Of a stretch of DNA of 64,000 nt, positions 60,722 to 64,000 are shown in pieces (position 1 is the first letter of the stretch; the number at the start of each line of letters is the position of its first letter). The stretch covers positions 248,001 to 312,000 of the forward strand of contig NZ_JBBVGT010000001.1 of the NCBI RefSeq assembly GCF_042159835.1. Direction: 5' to 3'. The notes below the pieces were generated by a model, which worked only from the letters and a program-made list of their open reading frames with translations, was not told the DNA's origin and made no database searches. The position numbers and the translations under genes are program-made. Origin of the DNA: Albibacterium profundi (GTDB lineage: Bacteria; Bacteroidota; Bacteroidia; Sphingobacteriales; Sphingobacteriaceae).

Positions 60722-63127
60722 TTATTCATCTCGTAAACTATCGACCGGATTTGTTAAAGCGGTTTTAATGGTTTGGAAGCTAACCGTAAGTATCGCTACA
60801 GCAATGGCCATTAGAGCAACGAGTCCAAACCACCACCATGGAACATCAGTTCGATAAACAAAATCCTCTAACCAAGAACTCGAAAACCACCACGCAAGTG
60901 GGATCGCCATGACGGTGGCGATGATAACCAGTTTAACAAAGCTGACCGATATGAGCTTCATGATTGAGGTCATGGATGCACCTAATACCTTACGGATGCC
61001 AATCTCTTTGACCCGTTGTTTGATAACCAGACTTGAGAGGGCGAAAAGGCCTAAACAAGACACCAACACCGTTGCTATTGAAAATAGGGTCAGGATACGA
61101 GAAGTCTGTTCTTCCGATTTATACAAAGCATCGAATTCTTCGTCTAGAAAATGATAATCGAATAGCTTGTTAGGATTATGGGTTTTCCATAAAGCTTCAA
61201 CCTGTCCGATAGTTGAAGACACCTTCCCGGTGGGATTCAATTTGATAAACATTTTACCGAACCAATTGTACTCGAGAAAGATAACAATAGGTCCAATTTC
61301 ATTGTGAAATGAAGCGAAATTGAAATCGTCTGTGACAGCTTTAATCTTACCACGTCTGCCATTCAGATTCACCCATTTACCTATAGCTTCTTGTGGCGTC
61401 CATTCCAATGCTTTTAACGCAGTTTCATTGATTGCAAAAGTATATTCGGCTTCCTGATTGTCGTCGGCCGATTGCGAACGGTCTACGTCACCCTGATTAA
61501 AAGGCTCACCCGCGACTAGGTTGATATCAAAAACGGAAAGGAAGTCTTTTTCTACAGGAACGGCGGTTACGCTGAGAGTAAAATCGCCTGCTTCCTCGTC
61601 AACCGACAAGCTGTATCCGCCTTTGACGTCGACCGGTGAATGGTAGGATGCGGTCACTCCCGCTATTGCAGATTGACTGTTTAACTCGTTTTTAAAGGAC
61701 AGCAACTTGGAGCTTGACATATCGGATGCGTCTAACACGAGTACTTGAGAACGGTTGACACCGGTATCTTTATTTTGAATAAAACTCATTTGTCGATGAA
61801 CGACAACCGTGCCGAGCACAAATAATAGAGAAATACAAAATTGGAAAACAATCAAGCCTTTCCGAAGCAAAACAGCCTTCGAAGTTTGATGGATTTTCCC
61901 CTTTAGACTATCGGTTGGCTTTAGTGCCGATAAGACGAGTGCCGGTCCCCCACCTGCAATCAGCGAGATAACAACAAAGAGAAGCAACATGATGATCAGG
62001 AACCATCCACCCGACCAAGATGCCAAGCTTAGCTGTATCCCTGTATAATTATTAAAGATGGGTATGAGTGCAATAGCCACCACGAGACCCAATATGAGTG
62101 CGACCGCAGCAGTGATAAAAGATTCAAAAACAAACTGAAAGAACAGATGCTTACGAAGTGCGCCCATTACTTTTTTTACTCCGATTTCATGCGATCGCTC
62201 TGCCGAACGAGCCATCACGAGATTGGTGAAGTTAATACAAGCTATTAGTAACAGAGCAATGGCCATGGCTCCTAATACATAGAGATACAAGGATTTGATA
62301 CCCGGCATAACATCGGAATGTAATCGTACATCGGTCAGTTTCTGAATAGGAAATTTCACTTCATAGCCGGCTGCTATTTCCTCTGCATATTTCTCATGAA
62401 GAAGTTGACCAATCTTTTGTTGGAGATCATCAAACTGATCGGGTGAGTGAAGTAGTAGATAGGATATATCGTTAGCAGCTCCCCAATTCTCCTGCTTCGA
62501 TCTGGGTAAAGTTGAATAGGATCCGAGAAGGTTGAATTGCAGTTGTGAATAAGGAGGAATATCTTCTATAACGCCGGTTACCTGCCATGGTTCATCGTCA
62601 ATAATGAGGCTTTTGCCTAATGCTGACTCATCACCAAAATATTGTTTTGCAGAGGATTCAGTAAGAACTAATGAGTATGGGTCCTTGAGTGCTTCCTCTG
62701 GGTTACCGCTTATGAATTCAAAACTGAAGATTGAGAAGAAGGGTTCGTCAGTTAAAACAAAACTACTTTCATTAAGGATCTTGTCTTGATACTTAACACT
62801 GATCGTCTGACCGTCACCTGTACGCTGGTAAATACGCGCGCCGTCTTCTACCTCAGGGAAGGTCTGCTTAAACGAAGGAACAACTGCTACAGGCGTTGCC
62901 GCTGATTTAATGAACTCGGCATCGTTTGGATTCTTGTACTCAAATGATACGTAGGCAATTCGGTCAGCATTTTTATGGAAACGATCGTAACGTAACTCAT
63001 TGATGATATAGGTACTTAGTAAAAAGAAGCAGCAAACACCAAGAGCCAGTCCCCCGATATTAATCATGGAGGATAGCTTGTTCTTTAATAAATTTCGCCA
63101 GGTTATTTTAAAAAGATTCTTTATCAT
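60722..63127 (-). CDS. FtsX-type ABC permease, tandem array copy 3
   Basis: An 801-residue permease from ATG 63127, which gives the family start MIKNLFKITWRNLLKNKLSS; the longer in-frame start at 63262 would run 45 residues into the upstream gene and is rejected. Architecture as in the other copies, with FtsX motifs SHEIGVKKVMGALRKHLF in the middle and RVKEIGIRKVLGASMTSIMKL near the C-terminus, ending NPVDSLRDE. Gaps of 5 bp downstream and 13 bp upstream to neighbouring copies indicate co-transcription. No ATPase gene is present in the visible part of the array. Confidence 0.9.
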   Translation of the reverse strand: MIKNLFKITWRNLLKNKLSSMINIGGLALGVCCFFLLSTYIINELRYDRFHKNADRIAYVSFEYKNPNDAEFIKSAATPVAVVPSFKQTFPEVEDGARIYQRTGDGQTISVKYQDKILNESSFVLTDEPFFSIFSFEFISGNPEEALKDPYSLVLTESSAKQYFGDESALGKSLIIDDEPWQVTGVIEDIPPYSQLQFNLLGSYSTLPRSKQENWGAANDISYLLLHSPDQFDDLQQKIGQLLHEKYAEEIAAGYEVKFPIQKLTDVRLHSDVMPGIKSLYLYVLGAMAIALLLIACINFTNLVMARSAERSHEIGVKKVMGALRKHLFFQFVFESFITAAVALILGLVVAIALIPIFNNYTGIQLSLASWSGGWFLIIMLLLFVVISLIAGGGPALVLSALKPTDSLKGKIHQTSKAVLLRKGLIVFQFCISLLFVLGTVVVHRQMSFIQNKDTGVNRSQVLVLDASDMSSSKLLSFKNELNSQSAIAGVTASYHSPVDVKGGYSLSVDEEAGDFTLSVTAVPVEKDFLSVFDINLVAGEPFNQGDVDRSQSADDNQEAEYTFAINETALKALEWTPQEAIGKWVNLNGRRGKIKAVTDDFNFASFHNEIGPIVIFLEYNWFGKMFIKLNPTGKVSSTIGQVEALWKTHNPNKLFDYHFLDEEFDALYKSEEQTSRILTLFSIATVLVSCLGLFALSSLVIKQRVKEIGIRKVLGASMTSIMKLISVSFVKLVIIATVMAIPLAWWFSSSWLEDFVYRTDVPWWWFGLVALMAIAVAILTVSFQTIKTALTNPVDSLRDE

Positions 63128-63140
63128 AATTCTTGTATTA

Positions 63141-64000
63141 TTATTCGTCTCGTAAACTATCAACCGGATTAGCAATGGCTGCTTTGATGGCTTGGGAGCT
63201 GACGGTAATGAGTGCGATAAGCAAAGTAACAATACTGGTAATAGCAAACACACTCCACTCAATAGAGATCCGATAAGTAAAGTCTTGTAGCCAATAATTC
63301 ATGGCCCAATAGGCGATCGGTGAAGCTATTAAAATAGCGATGATAACCAACTTTAAAAAGCCTACGGAAAGAAGGCCGGTAATTTGAAGAACAGAAGCGC
63401 CTACTACTTTTCGGACCCCTATTTCCTTTGTTCTGACTTTTGCGGTATAAGTAGCTAGACCGAACAGGCCTAAGCAAGCCACAAAGACGGCTAGGATACA
63501 AAAGATATTAAAAAGCTTGGCAGTCCGCTGTTCAGATGTATACAAGGCATTATAGCCTTCATCCATAAAGGTGTATTTAAAAGGGAAGCCGCTATTATAT
63601 TGATTCCATAAGGCTGTAGCGGTTTCAATTACCTTTTTAGCATCTTTCCCTTTCGTTTTCACATAAACAATGGATGCAGAAGGATTATAGCTGATAACAA
63701 GGGGTTCTATGGCCAACTTCATGGACTGCATATTGAAGTCCTTGATGACGCCAATAATAGTACCTTCTACTTCGTGCAATGCGAAGCGTTTTCCGATTGG
63801 GTTCTTTAGGCCTATCAAACGTATCGCTGTTTCATTTAAGATGTAATGCGTGGAATCGGCTTTCGAACCTGTGAAATTTGAACCTGTTGCCATTTCCATC
63901 TGCATCATGGGAATGAAATTTTCGTCGATCGACATCTCTTTAACAACGAACCCGTGATTATCAGGGTCCCTACCCTCCCAGTCGGTGTCGCCCGTTGTGC
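63141..64000 (-). CDS. FtsX-type ABC permease, tandem array copy 4, 5' end outside window
   Basis: The C-terminal about 286 residues of a fourth permease; the reading frame is still open at base 64000, so the N-terminal half lies outside the window and no start can be assigned. The visible part has the second periplasmic domain (LNETAIRLIGLKNPIGKRFALHEVEGTIIGVIKDFNMQSM) and the C-terminal FtsX bundle (RTKEIGVRKVVGASVLQITGLL), ending NPVDSLRDE. It is 13 bp upstream of copy 3. The promoter of the array, and perhaps a regulator or ATPase, must be further upstream. Confidence 0.9.
   Translation of the reverse strand, partial: TTGDTDWEGRDPDNHGFVVKEMSIDENFIPMMQMEMATGSNFTGSKADSTHYILNETAIRLIGLKNPIGKRFALHEVEGTIIGVIKDFNMQSMKLAIEPLVISYNPSASIVYVKTKGKDAKKVIETATALWNQYNSGFPFKYTFMDEGYNALYTSEQRTAKLFNIFCILAVFVACLGLFGLATYTAKVRTKEIGVRKVVGASVLQITGLLSVGFLKLVIIAILIASPIAYWAMNYWLQDFTYRISIEWSVFAITSIVTLLIALITVSSQAIKAAIANPVDSLRDE

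Noticed and set aside
63128..63262. Long start of permease copy 3 at 63262
   Set aside because: The extra 45 residues overlap the 3' end of copy 4 and precede the family's standard MIKNLFKITWRN start.
1..64000. tRNA, rRNA, transposase or integrase genes
   Set aside because: None recognised on either strand; no insertion-sequence ends or target duplications were seen around the two gene relics.

Overview
The window comes from a member of the Bacteroidota, most likely the family Sphingobacteriaceae; the genus cannot be fixed from sequence alone. The evidence is a SusC/SusD polysaccharide utilisation locus, a GLPGLI protein next to a TonB-type beta barrel, DUF5686, DUF4202 and DUF6428 proteins, many 800-residue FtsX-type permeases, TAnnTTTG-like promoter elements and near absence of Shine-Dalgarno sequences. 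Genes are tightly packed and several convergent pairs overlap by 4 to 29 bp. I saw no rRNA, tRNA, CRISPR array, transposase or phage gene.

Layout. 1-5.5 kb: a TolC / lipoprotein adaptor / RND pump operon (+). 5.5-8.8 kb: minus-strand group with a sialate O-acetylesterase, DUF4202, a HipA-like kinase and DUF3037. 9-14.2 kb: a DAACS symporter, a lipoprotein, an SRPBCC protein, an RluA-family pseudouridine synthase, a proline-rich secreted protein and a ClC channel with CBS domains. 14.3-20.2 kb: a Crp/Fnr regulator with FNR-like cysteines, facing a cbb3 oxidase operon (ccoN, a ccoO-ccoP fusion, two small membrane proteins, DUF2249, DUF488). 20.4-27.6 kb: an NtrC-type response regulator and histidine kinase, convergent with a TolC / FtsX permease / ABC ATPase operon. 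27.8-37.7 kb: a luciferase-like oxidoreductase, GLPGLI plus beta-barrel pair, a TIM-barrel isomerase-like protein, a TPR protein, a large c-type cytochrome dehydrogenase-like protein and a small membrane protein. 37.7-49 kb: a beta-glucan-type PUL (GH5, GH16, surface lipoprotein, SusD, SusC) with a membrane-spanning LuxR-type regulator. 49.4-54.2 kb: a DUF4097 repeat protein, DUF5686 and two small secreted proteins. 54.7-55.5 kb: ArsR with DUF6428. 55.6-64 kb: four FtsX permeases in tandem plus a decayed fifth.

The most interesting signal is regulatory. Three promoters, in front of the response-regulator operon, the TolC-permease-ATPase operon and the distant DUF4097 gene, each carry two 16-bp palindromes (consensus TGTTCRNWNNYGAACA) with centres 21-22 bp apart. 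Each pair is followed, 54-55 bp closer to the gene, by a conserved TGGYAYR block. This looks like the enhancer architecture of the local NtrC-type regulator and defines a small regulon: sensor system, exporter and a repeat-rich surface protein. My working inference is an envelope-stress circuit.

Other points worth a second look: an array of 11-bp repeats (five direct, then three inverted) upstream of the PUL regulator; a tandem array of permeases without an ATPase, sharing an 84-bp identical stretch; a frameshifted and internally deleted permease relic; a perfect 30-bp palindrome as ArsR operator; and a possible FNR-type iron-sulfur regulator beside the cbb3 oxidase.
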